A stretch of 64,000 nucleotides of DNA from CAYFNF01 sp964344485 (GCA_964344485.1 CAYFNF010000001.1:186001-250000), one strand, 5' to 3'. Positions 40,407-50,667 are shown, counted from the first letter of the stretch. Program-made: numbers and translations. The notes: a model not told the origin generated them from the sequence alone.

Positions 40407-40865
40407 ATGAAAAAACTGATACTATTACTGATTGCCGCGGTCATTCTTTGCTCCGGATATTTGATGTACTGGTATTCACAGCGCTTAGATGAACAGACTA
40501 CTGCCGTGGTTCGCATTAATGAGACCGAATTTACCGTAGAGGTTGCAGACAGCAGCGCGGAGTTAGAGCAGGGGCTCTCTGGGCGTGAATATTTGGAAGA
40601 CGGCCACGGCATGCTGTTTGTATTTTTGATAAAAAGTTACCCACCGATCTGGATGAAAGATATGAAGATACCTATAGATGTGATATGGATTGACGACTAC
40701 CGTATTGTAGGATTTGAAGAGAACCTTCAACCACAACCAGAGAAGCCAGTGGAGGAGCTGCGTATCTATCGGTCCGAACATGCGGTGAATCGTGTATTAG
40801 AACTTCCAGCTGGTTCAGTGCAGAAATATAATATACAGGTGGGGCAGACCATCGAAGTAGAGTAG
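40407..40865 (+). CDS. DUF192 family protein, membrane-anchored
   Basis: 152 residues. One N-terminal membrane segment (KLILLLIAAVILCSGYLMYW), then DUF192: ELEQGLSGREYLEDGHGMLF and WMKDMKIPIDVIWID, ending VLELPAGSV. Function of the family is unknown. The N-terminus may be an uncleaved signal anchor. Two bp after the transferase. Confidence 0.85.
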   Translation: MKKLILLLIAAVILCSGYLMYWYSQRLDEQTTAVVRINETEFTVEVADSSAELEQGLSGREYLEDGHGMLFVFLIKSYPPIWMKDMKIPIDVIWIDDYRIVGFEENLQPQPEKPVEELRIYRSEHAVNRVLELPAGSVQKYNIQVGQTIEVE

Positions 40866-40885
40866 TACCATTTTTCCCACATTTT

Positions 40886-41005
40886 TGGTATAATAAGAAG
40901 TGAGCTTCCTTTTTTTATTGATGAAATGCAGGATTACTGCATTTATCGGTTGTAATATATCGCCCGAACTATCGTATATAGTTAATCTTAGACTATTTAC
41001 ACCAC
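40886..41005 (+). promoter_or_regulatory. Promoter and structured leader of the ECF sigma gene
   Basis: TGGTATAAT at 40886-40894. In the leader, AAATGCAG pairs with CTGCATTT (40924-40944), and ACTAT pairs with ATAGT near 40970. The leader is about 105 nt, unlike the leaderless starts nearby. Confidence 0.5.
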
Positions 41006-41548
41006 ATGCTAGATCATAATGAATTAGCTGAACGAGCACGAACTGACGAGCAAGCATTTGCTGAGTTGTATGAACTCTATATTGATATGATCTATGGTTT
41101 TGTGATGAAGCGCGTGGGGCATACAGAGACTACCGAAGATATTGTGTCTGACATCTTCCGAAAAGTATTCCTTCATTTAGATGGTTTCGATTCCTCAAAA
41201 GCCTCGTTTAAGACGTGGGTTTTTCAAATTGCAAATAATACGTTGATTGATTTCTATCGCGTTCATCGTAATGTAAACAAACCTGACAACGTAGATATAG
41301 ATGAAGTAGTGCAACTCTGTAGCCAGGAGCAGACACCTGATGAGCTCGTTCTCTCTCATGAGCAGCAAGAGTACATCCGTCAGTGTTTGATGCAGTTACA
41401 GCCCAAGCAGCAAACTATCGTGCAGATGAAGTACTTTGATGGGTACTCCAATAAAGAGATAGCAGAGTGTATGAAGATGTCAGCGAATGCTGTGGGAGTA
41501 CAGCTGCATCGATCTCTAAAGAAGATGAAAACAATAATCGAACAATAA
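41006..41548 (+). CDS. ECF-type RNA polymerase sigma factor
   Basis: 180 residues. Region 2: DEQAFAELYELYIDMIYGFV and DIVSDIFRKVFLHLDGFD. Region 4: LQPKQQTIVQMKYFDGYSNKEIAECM, then a helix-turn-helix ANAVGVQLHRSLKKM. A two-domain ECF factor. The gene 4 bp downstream may be its regulator or target: its N-terminal cytosolic segment before a single membrane helix resembles where an anti-sigma domain would sit. Confidence 0.9.
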   Translation: MLDHNELAERARTDEQAFAELYELYIDMIYGFVMKRVGHTETTEDIVSDIFRKVFLHLDGFDSSKASFKTWVFQIANNTLIDFYRVHRNVNKPDNVDIDEVVQLCSQEQTPDELVLSHEQQEYIRQCLMQLQPKQQTIVQMKYFDGYSNKEIAECMKMSANAVGVQLHRSLKKMKTIIEQ

Positions 41549-41552
41549 ATAT

Positions 41553-44500
41553 ATGCCTGTATCCAAAAGAAAACAACGTAATGCTACTGATGGATCTTCG
41601 TATACAGGAGTAGAGAAGCTGATTTCTGCTTCTCAGCACCAATCAAGCGGTGCACCAACGCAGTATAAGAAAGCGTTGCTTTCTGAATTGCGAACAGAAC
41701 AATTTAATAACACGCATATGGCAAAAAATAAGAAAACCGCGGCTTCGAAAAAAGCTGCAGTGAGTGCACAGGATTCTAACACGGATTCTGACCGCGCTCG
41801 TAAGAAGCAGTTGTTTAGCTTCCCAATTTTTATTCCCGCAGTTGTCGGTGTACTCGTGCTTGGCATTATCATTACTTCTTTCGTCGTATTTCGTTCAGAT
41901 GACCCACAGCCTGGCGGCGAGGTTACAGGCCCACTGGTGATACATCAGAATGTCAGTGATGAAGATATTGAAAATGCGTTTTCTCTGTCCGCGTTACAGG
42001 AAGACGCATCAGGCGTTAATCCTAAAACATCATTTCAGTTGATCTCCACTGTGCAGACCTCAGTGGATCAGATCAAGGATTCATTATCGTTCTCTCCATC
42101 TGTTGCATACGCTGTCGAAGCAACAGATAGCAACACGTATCGTGTTACTCCAGAGGCTCCACTCGAAGCCGGAAGTATGGTTGCTGCGACCATGAACGTT
42201 CAGTATCAGGGCGAGGGCAACACCATGATGCAGCGCAATTTCTCTTGGTCATATCAAGTGCAAGAAACCTTTCAAGTGCTATCAACGCTGCCACGTAATG
42301 CAGTAACCAGCGTTCCAGTGGATACGAGTATCGAGATTGAGTTTAGTCATACTGATGTGCAGGATATTGAGGAGAATTTCACTATCACTCCAGAAGTCTC
42401 TGGTCGATTCGAGATGCATCGAAAGAGCGCTGTGTTCATTCCTGACGCTCCGCTGAAGAAAGGTACTGTATATACCGTGACACTGAAGAAAGAAACGCAT
42501 CTCTCGTCTCCAGAAACTCCGCTGCAAGAAGACTTGGTATTTATGTTTGAGACCTCATCAAAGGATACAGATACTTCATACACCCCAGGGATTACGCAAA
42601 TCCAACAGGTATCGAATGAAACTTCTACTCTAGAGAAGCCAGTATTTATCGTGTCTGGGTGGGATTTGGAAGATATAGAAGAGACTACATTAGCTTTCTA
42701 TGAATTTTCGGATCAAGGGCAGTTTGAAGCAGCGTTTGATAATTACATTGCAGTTCCACAATGGGCATCCTACTCTCAGTCACACTGGAGCTATTCAACA
42801 GAAGGGCTGCAGTTACACTCTTCTACGTCAGTTCCGCTGCAGGATATCGGTAATTACTGGCAGTTTGCAATTGAAGCACCGCAGCCGTTAGAGCAGGGTT
42901 GGTATTTAGTAGAAGTACTTGGCCGCAATGATGAGAATTACTACGCATTACTGCAGGTCGAGGATATTACGGCGTATGTGACTACTTCTGAAAAAGACAT
43001 GGTCGTGTGGGCGCATGATGCAACTACGCAAGATCCACTCGTGGGTGCAGAAGTCAAGTTGTCAGACGGTACATCTGTAGGTACTACTGACGCAAGCGGT
43101 TTATTGCAGGTCGATACACCGGATGCACTGACGTTAGACGATAACACTTCCACACATGCAGTGACTATCGTCTATGGCGCGAGTACGTTATTTGTTCCGT
43201 TGTCAGGAAACGCTCAGGGATATAGTCGATACAAGCAGTATGGTAATTCAGCAACATCTGATCCATATTGGTCTTATATCTATTTAGATCAACCGTTCTA
43301 TCTCCCTGATGCGACCATGAATATCTGGGGGCTGCTTTCTTCCCGTGATGCCAGCGCGGTCTCTTCTGCAAGTATAGAGATACGAGATGGATATGATTTC
43401 GATGATCCAGAAAGCATCGTGTATAAAAAGACCCTGTCACCGGGTACGTACGGTACATTCGAGCATACAGTTGATCTCCCTAATCTACTTCCAGATTACT
43501 ATACATTGACACTAACCGTAGACGGTGAAGTGATTACCTATAAATCATTTGATATCCTTACTTACCAGAAGCCAGCATATACGTTGGATGTTGACCCAGC
43601 AAATATCGGAGTGATCAGTGGCGAGGATGTAACTCATACAGTGACCGCATCGTTCTTTGATGGGACCCCAGTGACTTCTGTTGATATTGAACTTGATGGA
43701 CAGAATCTCACTACAAATGACCAGGGTGTGGTGGAGTATACGCACGCGTATAGTGGAGAAGGTTCTTACTATGATGAACGCATAGATACACAATGGCTCC
43801 ATGCACGACCAGCGTTATCTGAAGAAGGGAACATATCCGCTGAAGCTCGAGTTCGCGTTTTCCCATCATCACAATTGATAGATGTTGATTCTACTGTTAA
43901 GGAGAGCACTGCAACTGTGAATGGAACCCTCTACGAATTGGACTTAGCAGGATTTAATGATGGGACGTTTGACTTCTTTGAAGATCCGTACGGTTCGACT
44001 GTTGCAAACCATGAGCTCTCTGCTACCGTGACGCGCCGATGGTACAAGAAGAACCAGACTGGAACTCGGTATGATGCTATCGATAAAAAAGTCGTTCCAG
44101 TATATGAATATGAGTATAAGAATAAAGAGATTCTATCAACTACCGTGACTTCTGACTCGAACGGTACGTTTAACTTTGACTTTGATATGCTTGATGGGTC
44201 GTCATACGATGTTGCTGTGCGCTCAACCGATAGTCAAGGACGTACTATACGAGAGAACGCGTATGCGTCTGTTGGGTACGGCGCAACCTGGAGTGACGGC
44301 GATCTCTTTTCTATCGGATATACTAGTGAAGGAGGCGAAGGTGAGGCGTACATGTCAGTGAAGAGGGATTTCTCACTCGGAGAGACGGTTTCTGTTGGCA
44401 TGTATCGTAACGATGATCTATTAGCTACTGAAGAGTATCCAGCATTCCTCTTTGTTCAAGCACAGAACGGCATCATGGATGTTGACACCTCCCAGGAAGC

Positions 44501-46799
44501 AACGTATGAATTCCCGTTTGCAGAAGAGCACATACCTAATGTGGTGCTGCAAGGAGTATGGTATGATGGTCGATCGTATTGGTCCACAGACACTGATACA
44601 GGTATGTGGAGTCGTGGAACTGTTGCATCATATCAAGAAGAAGATCGTGAAATGCAGATTGAAGTAGTGCAGGATAAAGACTCTTATGAGCCAGGCGATG
44701 ATGTAACGCTGAACATCACTGCAACTCGTCCAGACGGTTCAGCTTCCGAAACTGTGCTAAATGTAAATTTAGTAGATGAAGCGCTGTACGCCATCTTGCC
44801 AGAACGCAGCTACAGTTTTACCAGTGACTATACAAAAGGATTCAATGTCAGTTTATACCGGGATGTTGCTTCTGGTATTCTGACCTCATATGCATCACAT
44901 CGCTATCCTAGTAAAGAGACGTACGCTGAAGGTGGCGGTGGACAGGGATCTCGATCGAACTTCCCTGACAAAGCGCTGTTCAAGACTGTTACTACGAACG
45001 AACACGGAAAAGCGCAGATTCAGTTTACACTTCCAGACAACATCACTTCATGGCGCATTAACACACACGCTGTAGATAGTGGATTATACGCAGCAAGCTC
45101 TATCGAGAAGCTGACTGTGACGCAACCGTTCTTTGTTGCTGCTGTATTGAATAAGACCTATCTCGCTGACGATCTGCCAGTAGTAAAAGTTCGCGCGTTC
45201 GGAACTGCTCTGACGCAAGCAGATGCAGTGGCACTGACTTGGGAGTCTGATACGCTAGGGGTTGAAGAGACACCACTATCGACATCAGGATCTACTCCTG
45301 TAGAGCTCACTCTCCCAGCGCTTTCGGCAGGCAAGCACTCCATTACTGTTGCCGGAGAAGCAGTCGGGTATAGCGATGCTATTACTCGATCGTTTACGGT
45401 CCTACCATCATATACGGCGATTCCGTTCTCAGAGATGCACGATGCGGTTGCTGATTGGAAACCAGTTGTGGATACGGATCGCAACTTCTCTGTCACATTT
45501 GCTGATAAAAATAAAGGACAGTTCTATTCATACTTACGGCAACGTGCATATTCATTTGGTGATCGCTTAGATCAGCAAGTCGGGCGCGCTATTGCAACAA
45601 CACTGTTGAATGAGCACTTTGATGCAGGAATGATAGAAGACACTATCACCACATCTGAATATCAAGCGTTAGAGCTGCATGGATTAACGCTCTATCCATA
45701 CACTGATGAAGACCTTGTGCTCAGCGCTCATGTCGCAGCAAGTCGAATGGCAGATCAGTTTGACACTGCGCGCCTTGCTAGCTATTTCGAGGGCATTCTG
45801 AATAATTCCTCTGAGACCACATTACGTCATGCGATTAGTTTGTATGGATTAGCAGGCCTACAGCAACCAGTATTAGTGGAAATTCGCGAGGTTTTGAACT
45901 CAACTGAGATTACCGATATCGATCGTTTATACCTAACCTTAGCGCTTGCTGAGCTAGGTAGTTATGATGAGGCCGAGATCTTGTATGAAGCGTTCAAGAC
46001 CAAGTATGCAAAAGAGCACGATCAATACATGTATGTAGAGCTTGGAGACAATAAGGACTACCAGTTAGAGAATACACTAGTGATGGCGAATATCGCTGCA
46101 CATATTCAAGATGATAGTGCTGATGCGTTCTTTAACTATGTACGAGACAATTGGACCAAAGAGATTGTACTCATGGTTCCTGAGATGAACTTTATGGAAG
46201 CGCGGTTAGATGTGTTGCCACAGTCTTCAACCACGGTGACGTATGCACTCTCAGGAGAAGAACATACAGCGGAGTTGAAGGAAGGAAAGACGCACACTGT
46301 TGCCTTGACCTCTTTGTCAAAGGATTCATTCAAGGTAGTCCGAGTGGATGGCGCTGCTTCTGCAATTGTTGAGTACACGCGTAAACCGACCGCAGATGAA
46401 TTACAGTCAGATGATCGAATCGCAGTATTACGATCGTATGAAAAGACCACAGTGCAAGACGGAGACTTAGTGCGCATTACTATTACTCCTTCGATTACGT
46501 CGAGTGCTCCAGACGGTCTCTATCAAGTAACGGATTTCGTACCTTCTGGTCTGCGCATCGTCACTAATCCATACGAGTATACACAGTGGAACTATGAAAA
46601 TGATTTCCGTTCACCGTATCGAGTGGATGGACAGCGCGCATCCTTTATTGTCAGCAAATGGGACAACAATCCGACGTTTACCTACTACGCTCGAGTACTC
46701 AGCAAGGGAACGTATGCGGCTGAGCAACCAGTTATGCAATCCATGAACTCGCCAAGTGTACGAACGATCGGGAATCAAGAGACTATCACGATAGAGTAA
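41553..46799 (+). CDS. Alpha-2-macroglobulin-like membrane-anchored protein, 1748 aa
   Basis: A cytosolic N-terminus of about 90 residues is followed by one membrane helix (FPIFIPAVVGVLVLGIIITS). Next come a Big_5-like Ig domain (FQVLSTLPRNAVTSVPVDTS), MG-type domains, the A2M region (FKTVTTNEHGKAQIQFTLPD, ITSWRINTHAVDSG) and an alpha-alpha-toroid-like segment. Where a thioester Cys-x-Glu-Gln is expected there is FGDRLDQQVG, so the thioester is absent. ATG at 41718 (MAKNKKTA) is an alternative start. A2Ms trap proteases; this type is thought to protect the cell surface. Probably co-transcribed with the ECF sigma gene. Confidence 0.8.
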   Translation: MPVSKRKQRNATDGSSYTGVEKLISASQHQSSGAPTQYKKALLSELRTEQFNNTHMAKNKKTAASKKAAVSAQDSNTDSDRARKKQLFSFPIFIPAVVGVLVLGIIITSFVVFRSDDPQPGGEVTGPLVIHQNVSDEDIENAFSLSALQEDASGVNPKTSFQLISTVQTSVDQIKDSLSFSPSVAYAVEATDSNTYRVTPEAPLEAGSMVAATMNVQYQGEGNTMMQRNFSWSYQVQETFQVLSTLPRNAVTSVPVDTSIEIEFSHTDVQDIEENFTITPEVSGRFEMHRKSAVFIPDAPLKKGTVYTVTLKKETHLSSPETPLQEDLVFMFETSSKDTDTSYTPGITQIQQVSNETSTLEKPVFIVSGWDLEDIEETTLAFYEFSDQGQFEAAFDNYIAVPQWASYSQSHWSYSTEGLQLHSSTSVPLQDIGNYWQFAIEAPQPLEQGWYLVEVLGRNDENYYALLQVEDITAYVTTSEKDMVVWAHDATTQDPLVGAEVKLSDGTSVGTTDASGLLQVDTPDALTLDDNTSTHAVTIVYGASTLFVPLSGNAQGYSRYKQYGNSATSDPYWSYIYLDQPFYLPDATMNIWGLLSSRDASAVSSASIEIRDGYDFDDPESIVYKKTLSPGTYGTFEHTVDLPNLLPDYYTLTLTVDGEVITYKSFDILTYQKPAYTLDVDPANIGVISGEDVTHTVTASFFDGTPVTSVDIELDGQNLTTNDQGVVEYTHAYSGEGSYYDERIDTQWLHARPALSEEGNISAEARVRVFPSSQLIDVDSTVKESTATVNGTLYELDLAGFNDGTFDFFEDPYGSTVANHELSATVTRRWYKKNQTGTRYDAIDKKVVPVYEYEYKNKEILSTTVTSDSNGTFNFDFDMLDGSSYDVAVRSTDSQGRTIRENAYASVGYGATWSDGDLFSIGYTSEGGEGEAYMSVKRDFSLGETVSVGMYRNDDLLATEEYPAFLFVQAQNGIMDVDTSQEATYEFPFAEEHIPNVVLQGVWYDGRSYWSTDTDTGMWSRGTVASYQEEDREMQIEVVQDKDSYEPGDDVTLNITATRPDGSASETVLNVNLVDEALYAILPERSYSFTSDYTKGFNVSLYRDVASGILTSYASHRYPSKETYAEGGGGQGSRSNFPDKALFKTVTTNEHGKAQIQFTLPDNITSWRINTHAVDSGLYAASSIEKLTVTQPFFVAAVLNKTYLADDLPVVKVRAFGTALTQADAVALTWESDTLGVEETPLSTSGSTPVELTLPALSAGKHSITVAGEAVGYSDAITRSFTVLPSYTAIPFSEMHDAVADWKPVVDTDRNFSVTFADKNKGQFYSYLRQRAYSFGDRLDQQVGRAIATTLLNEHFDAGMIEDTITTSEYQALELHGLTLYPYTDEDLVLSAHVAASRMADQFDTARLASYFEGILNNSSETTLRHAISLYGLAGLQQPVLVEIREVLNSTEITDIDRLYLTLALAELGSYDEAEILYEAFKTKYAKEHDQYMYVELGDNKDYQLENTLVMANIAAHIQDDSADAFFNYVRDNWTKEIVLMVPEMNFMEARLDVLPQSSTTVTYALSGEEHTAELKEGKTHTVALTSLSKDSFKVVRVDGAASAIVEYTRKPTADELQSDDRIAVLRSYEKTTVQDGDLVRITITPSITSSAPDGLYQVTDFVPSGLRIVTNPYEYTQWNYENDFRSPYRVDGQRASFIVSKWDNNPTFTYYARVLSKGTYAAEQPVMQSMNSPSVRTIGNQETITIE

Positions 46800-46805
46800 C
46801 AGTAA

Positions 46806-46830
46806 GCCCGGAGTAATCCGGGCTTTTCAC
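46806..46830 (+). terminator. Possible terminator
   Basis: AGCCCGGA-GTAA-TCCGGGCTTTTC, overlapping the short space before the MEMO gene. The T run is short, so readthrough is likely. Confidence 0.5.
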
Positions 46831-46833
46831 TAT

Positions 46834-47622
46834 ATGAAACTACTGAAACAAATTGTATTCATTATCTGTGTAGTCATTCTCGGTATTATTATTGGTCTTG
46901 TCGTACGCCCGGAACAAGGTGAAGATAGCACACCAGCAGAACTCTATGGAGGAGTAGTGCCTCATCATGATTTGATCCCTAAAGAGATAGGGCGCTTCTG
47001 GGAAGAGCTTGCTGTGCGCGTCCAGCCCGAAGCAGTAGTCTTGGTTGGGCCGGATCATTATGACGCTGGGAGATCATCAGTTTCGATTGCGAATCATCAA
47101 TCAGCACTCACAGAGCAAGTGACATTGTACGAACCTCTTATAGAACAACTGCAAGAGCATGCAGCAGTGACTAGTGATAACCAAACGATTCGTGAGGATC
47201 ACTCCATTCAGATTCACCTGACGTTTATTCAGAAGTATCTTCCGGATACAGAAATTGTTCCGTTGATTTTTCGCGCGGATGCAGAGCAGAGTGACGTGAT
47301 CGATATTGCAGAGATCATTCGTACAGCACAGGGCAGCCCGGTTGCGGTAGTGGCATCTGTGGACTTCTCTCACTACCTGACGCATGAACAAGCAACAGAG
47401 CGTGACATAGAGACCAGTGCTGCAATTCAGGAATTTGATTATCAGAAGCTTCAGACATTCGGGCCTGACAACATTGATTCAGATCAATCGGTTGTGTTAG
47501 TGAGCGAAGCGGTCTGCCCGACTCATGATTGCTCTTGGGAGACTCTCTTCTACGGTAACTCTTCGGAATACTCAGGCAATCCAGCAATTACCACTTCGTA
47601 CTACTCTCTATTTGTGCATTGA
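46834..47622 (+). CDS. MEMO1/AmmeMemoRadiSam system protein B family
   Basis: 262 residues. An N-terminal hydrophobic segment (IVFIICVVILGIIIGLVV) anchors or exports it. The MEMO core follows: YGGVVPHHDLIPKEI, VVLVGPDHYDAG, EDHSIQIHLTFIQKYLPD, and VDFSHYLTHEQA. The His and Asp positions match the family's metal site. The AmmeMemoRadiSam radical SAM partner is not in this window. Confidence 0.88.
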   Translation: MKLLKQIVFIICVVILGIIIGLVVRPEQGEDSTPAELYGGVVPHHDLIPKEIGRFWEELAVRVQPEAVVLVGPDHYDAGRSSVSIANHQSALTEQVTLYEPLIEQLQEHAAVTSDNQTIREDHSIQIHLTFIQKYLPDTEIVPLIFRADAEQSDVIDIAEIIRTAQGSPVAVVASVDFSHYLTHEQATERDIETSAAIQEFDYQKLQTFGPDNIDSDQSVVLVSEAVCPTHDCSWETLFYGNSSEYSGNPAITTSYYSLFVH

Positions 47623-47686
47623 ATTGTCGCAGCGTATATGATTTAGAATGTAGCAGATCTTGTGGTGGCAGCAGGTAGCTATGTTC

Positions 47687-47715
47687 TTGACAGATATAGT
47701 GGAAAAACGTATACT
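47687..47715 (+). promoter_or_regulatory. Promoter of rplU
   Basis: TTGACA (47687-47692), 17-bp spacer, TATACT (47710-47715). Confidence 0.7.
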
Positions 47716-47753
47716 GTGGTTCGTGCTGATAAAATAATAATAATAACTATACT

Positions 47754-48074
47754 ATGATTGCAGTGATTAAAACCGGGGGAAAACAGTATCTTGTTGAGAA
47801 AGGTGACAAGCTTCGAGTAGAGAAATTACCCAAAGTCGAAGAAGGCAAGAGCGTGACATTTAAAGAAGTATTGTTAGTTGGCGAAAAAGGTGGTGCAAAG
47901 ACCCAAGTAGGATCCCCAACAGTAAAAGGAGCTTCTGTAGAAGCGAAGGTATTAAAAGTTGGCCGAGCAAAGAAGGTACAGGTACGTAAATTCAAAGCAA
48001 AGAGCCGGTATACGCGGAATTACGGTCACCGACAACCATTTGTTGAAGTGCAGATCGAGAAGATTGCAGTATAA
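47754..48074 (+). CDS. rplU: Large ribosomal subunit protein bL21
   Basis: 106 residues. MIAVIKTGGKQYLVEKGDKL start and C-terminal KSRYTRNYGHRQPFVEVQI. In most bacteria rpmA (L27) follows; here a bidirectional terminator and recR on the other strand follow instead. Confidence 0.96.
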   Translation: MIAVIKTGGKQYLVEKGDKLRVEKLPKVEEGKSVTFKEVLLVGEKGGAKTQVGSPTVKGASVEAKVLKVGRAKKVQVRKFKAKSRYTRNYGHRQPFVEVQIEKIAV

Positions 48075-48081
48075 TACTCAA

Positions 48082-48114
48082 ATCAAAAAACGCAGCTGGA
48101 TCTGCGTTTTTTCT
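48082..48114. terminator. Bidirectional terminator
   Basis: AAAAAACGCAG-CTGGAT-CTGCGTTTTTT between rplU and recR. Confidence 0.8.
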
Positions 48115-48123
48115 ATTGGTTCT

Positions 48124-48735
48124 TTATTCGCCGTTTTCCATTTTCTGTCGCGCAGCTAACGCATTCGCTAGAGTGACTTCATCTGCGAATTCAATATCAG
48201 CGCCCATGGGAAGTCCGCGTGCAATACGGGTGATCGTAAGATCTCGGTCTTTGAGTTCCTGAAGGATGTAGTGCGCAGTAGTCTCTCCTTCCATATCTGG
48301 ATTAGTCGCAAGAATGATCTCTTGTACTCCATCAGCATCAATGCGCGCAATTAACTCTTTCACGCGGATTTGATCTGGCCCCACTCCTACTGCGTGATTG
48401 ATGGTTCCGCCTAATACGTGATACAAGCCGTTGAACTCTCCGGTTTTTTCAAACGCCATGACCTCTTTGGGTTCAGCCACAATACAGAGGATGGTGTTGT
48501 CGCGGTGTTCATTCGCGCAGATTGTACATTTCTTGTTCTCGCTATACGTATAGCACTGCTCACAGATCGTGATTGCATCCCGCACTTGTTGCAGCTTATC
48601 TACTAGCGCCTCTATCTCTGATTTCGGTCGTTGTAGTAAATGAAAGACAAACCGTTCACTGGTTTTTGATCCAATGCCCGGGAGTCGGTTAAACTCCTGG
48701 ATGAGCTTCTGGATTGAGGAGGGGAGCGATTTCAT
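48124..48735 (-). CDS. recR: Recombination protein RecR
   Basis: 203 residues. HhH RLPGIGSKTSERFVFHLL, zinc finger C-x2-C...C-x2-C (CEQC and CTIC), and Toprim ILCIVAEPKEVMAFE. Works with RecF/RecO in gap repair. Follows ybaB in the same operon, the classical arrangement. Confidence 0.96.
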   Translation of the reverse strand: MKSLPSSIQKLIQEFNRLPGIGSKTSERFVFHLLQRPKSEIEALVDKLQQVRDAITICEQCYTYSENKKCTICANEHRDNTILCIVAEPKEVMAFEKTGEFNGLYHVLGGTINHAVGVGPDQIRVKELIARIDADGVQEIILATNPDMEGETTAHYILQELKDRDLTITRIARGLPMGADIEFADEVTLANALAARQKMENGE

Positions 48736-48751
48736 GAAGCGGTGTGTGACC

Positions 48752-49057
48752 CTACGAAATACTTGAGATATCAGGCATCTCTAGTTCACCAGACTTCATC
48801 TTTTGCATCATGACTCGTTGTAGTTTTTTCATTGCACTTTCAATGGCATCTTTAATACCAGTCTCGATTTTTGATTTATTCTCTGGTGCGAGAAGGGATT
48901 CATCAATGTCAATCGATAGAATCTTCTGATTTCCATCCATGACTACTCCAATCTTTCCGCCTGCAGCATCTGCATGCACGGTCTCTTTTTCAAGCACGTT
49001 TTGCGCTTGTTTGGATTGATCTCGTAGATCTTTGTACTGTTTGAGTTTTTGAAACAT
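48752..49057 (-). CDS. ybaB: YbaB/EbfC nucleoid-associated protein
   Basis: 101 residues. N-terminal helix MFQKLKQYKDLRDQSKQAQN, central DGNQKILSIDIDESLL, and a Met-rich C-terminal helix. dnaX, which often precedes ybaB-recR, is absent. Confidence 0.9.
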   Translation of the reverse strand: MFQKLKQYKDLRDQSKQAQNVLEKETVHADAAGGKIGVVMDGNQKILSIDIDESLLAPENKSKIETGIKDAIESAMKKLQRVMMQKMKSGELEMPDISSIS

Positions 49058-49140
49058 ATTCGTTTTTTATGTATTAACGTTAATAGATTGTAGCGAAAAA
49101 CAAGCAAAAATACAAGACGTGCACTCGTCACGCTTAACTC

Positions 49141-50538
49141 TTAAAACACTGCTTCAGGTGGAGGAGCGTCTTGCTCGTCAAATCGTTTCTCAAGGTTTTT
49201 AAATGATGCTTTTTCAATATCGAAAAATAGCTCAAGTTGTCCAGTTGGTCCGTTACGATGTTTTGCTACAAAGATGTCTGCAATATTTTTTCGTTCAGTA
49301 TCACGTTTGTAGTACTCCTCACGATAGATGAACATCACCACATCCGCGTCCTGTTCGATGGATCCTGATTCACGCAAATGAGAGAGTTTTGGAATCGGCG
49401 GGTTGTTCATCTCCACTGCACGAGAGAGCTGCGATAGAGCGAGTACTGGAATATTCAATTCACGCGCAATAGATTTTAATCCACGAGAGATCTCTGCAAT
49501 TTGAGTTACGCGATTGTCAGACGTGGTGTGACTTTCCATTAATTGTAAGTAGTCCAAGATTAACAGACCAATGCCGTGTTCCATCTGAAGACGTCGAGCG
49601 CGTGTGCGGATCTCCATGATATTGGCGTTTGCAGAATCATCAATATAGATCGGTGCTTCAGCCAGTTCTCCCATGGCACGTCCGATATTTGCAAAGTCTT
49701 CATCGTTTTGTAGCTTTCCAGTACGCATCTTCCATAGGTCCACATTTGCTTCAGCACAGAGCATACGATCGCCGAGCTGATCTTTACTCATTTCCAAACT
49801 CACGATTGCGCACGGTACTTTCTCTTGTACTGCAACGTGTCGAGCGATATCTAGTGCAAGACCGGTTTTACCCATAGAAGGTCGAGCAGCGAGTATGACT
49901 AAGTCAGATTTCTGTAATCCACCGAGAATGTTGTCGATCTTTGTAAACCCAGTAGCAATACCACGCAGTTTTCCTTCGTGTCGGTGGATTTCATCTAAGC
50001 GGTCAAATGCATCAGTCAAGATAGAATGAATCGGAATAAAATTTTGCTTCATGTACTGCTGTGACACACCGAATAACCGCTGTTCAGATTTATCAAGCAA
50101 CTGCGCGATATCTTCAGTCTCTTCTTGTCCGAGTTTAATCATGTCATGTCCGGCCTTTATCAGCCGCCGTAAGGTCGCTTTCTCGCGGACAATCTTTGCG
50201 TAATGCTCAATATTGCTTGCAGTCGGTACGATATTCGTTAATGTCACTAAGTACGAACGACCGCCGATCTCTTTGAGCATCTCTCGTTCTTTCAAGCGAT
50301 TGGAAAGACTCAGTACATCAATAGGCTCTCTTTTTCCAAAGAGCTCCATCATGGACTCATAGATTACCCGATGTTTATCTGCGTAAAAGTCTTCTGGAGC
50401 AAGCGCGTCAGCAATCTTAATAGTAGCGTCTTGGTCTATCAGGAGCGAGCCAAGTACTGCTTCCTCCGCCTCCATATTATGTGGGGGGATATTTCCGAGC
50501 TCAGAAGGAGCTTGCGGAATAGGTTGTTCTGTACTCAT
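49141..50538 (-). CDS. dnaB: Replicative DNA helicase DnaB
   Basis: 465 residues from ATG at 50538; the open frame to 50622 crosses the promoter. N-terminal domain NMEAEEAVLGSLLID; Walker A ARPSMGKTGLALDIA; Walker B LLILDYLQLM; arginine finger region RESGSIEQDADVV. Unwinds DNA at the fork. No linked rplI. TTGAAT-17-TACAAT upstream (-10 at 50548-50553) predicts a transcript start within a few bases of the ATG. Confidence 0.96.
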   Translation of the reverse strand: MSTEQPIPQAPSELGNIPPHNMEAEEAVLGSLLIDQDATIKIADALAPEDFYADKHRVIYESMMELFGKREPIDVLSLSNRLKEREMLKEIGGRSYLVTLTNIVPTASNIEHYAKIVREKATLRRLIKAGHDMIKLGQEETEDIAQLLDKSEQRLFGVSQQYMKQNFIPIHSILTDAFDRLDEIHRHEGKLRGIATGFTKIDNILGGLQKSDLVILAARPSMGKTGLALDIARHVAVQEKVPCAIVSLEMSKDQLGDRMLCAEANVDLWKMRTGKLQNDEDFANIGRAMGELAEAPIYIDDSANANIMEIRTRARRLQMEHGIGLLILDYLQLMESHTTSDNRVTQIAEISRGLKSIARELNIPVLALSQLSRAVEMNNPPIPKLSHLRESGSIEQDADVVMFIYREEYYKRDTERKNIADIFVAKHRNGPTGQLELFFDIEKASFKNLEKRFDEQDAPPPEAVF

Positions 50539-50667
50539 AGCCCACGTATTGTACCGCAGTTTCATTTGAGATTCAATGTATTCAACCACAGGTTTTCCCC
50601 GATTTTTTACACATTTTGACATACATTAGTGATTATCCTGTAGTTCAGCACAATACCAGCGCGGATA

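Noticed and set aside
50540..50640. Replication origin next to dnaB
   Set aside because: Only isolated TTTTCCACA/TTTTCCCC-like words are present here and at 1660, 24783 and 40870. No cluster of DnaA boxes and no dnaA or dnaN.
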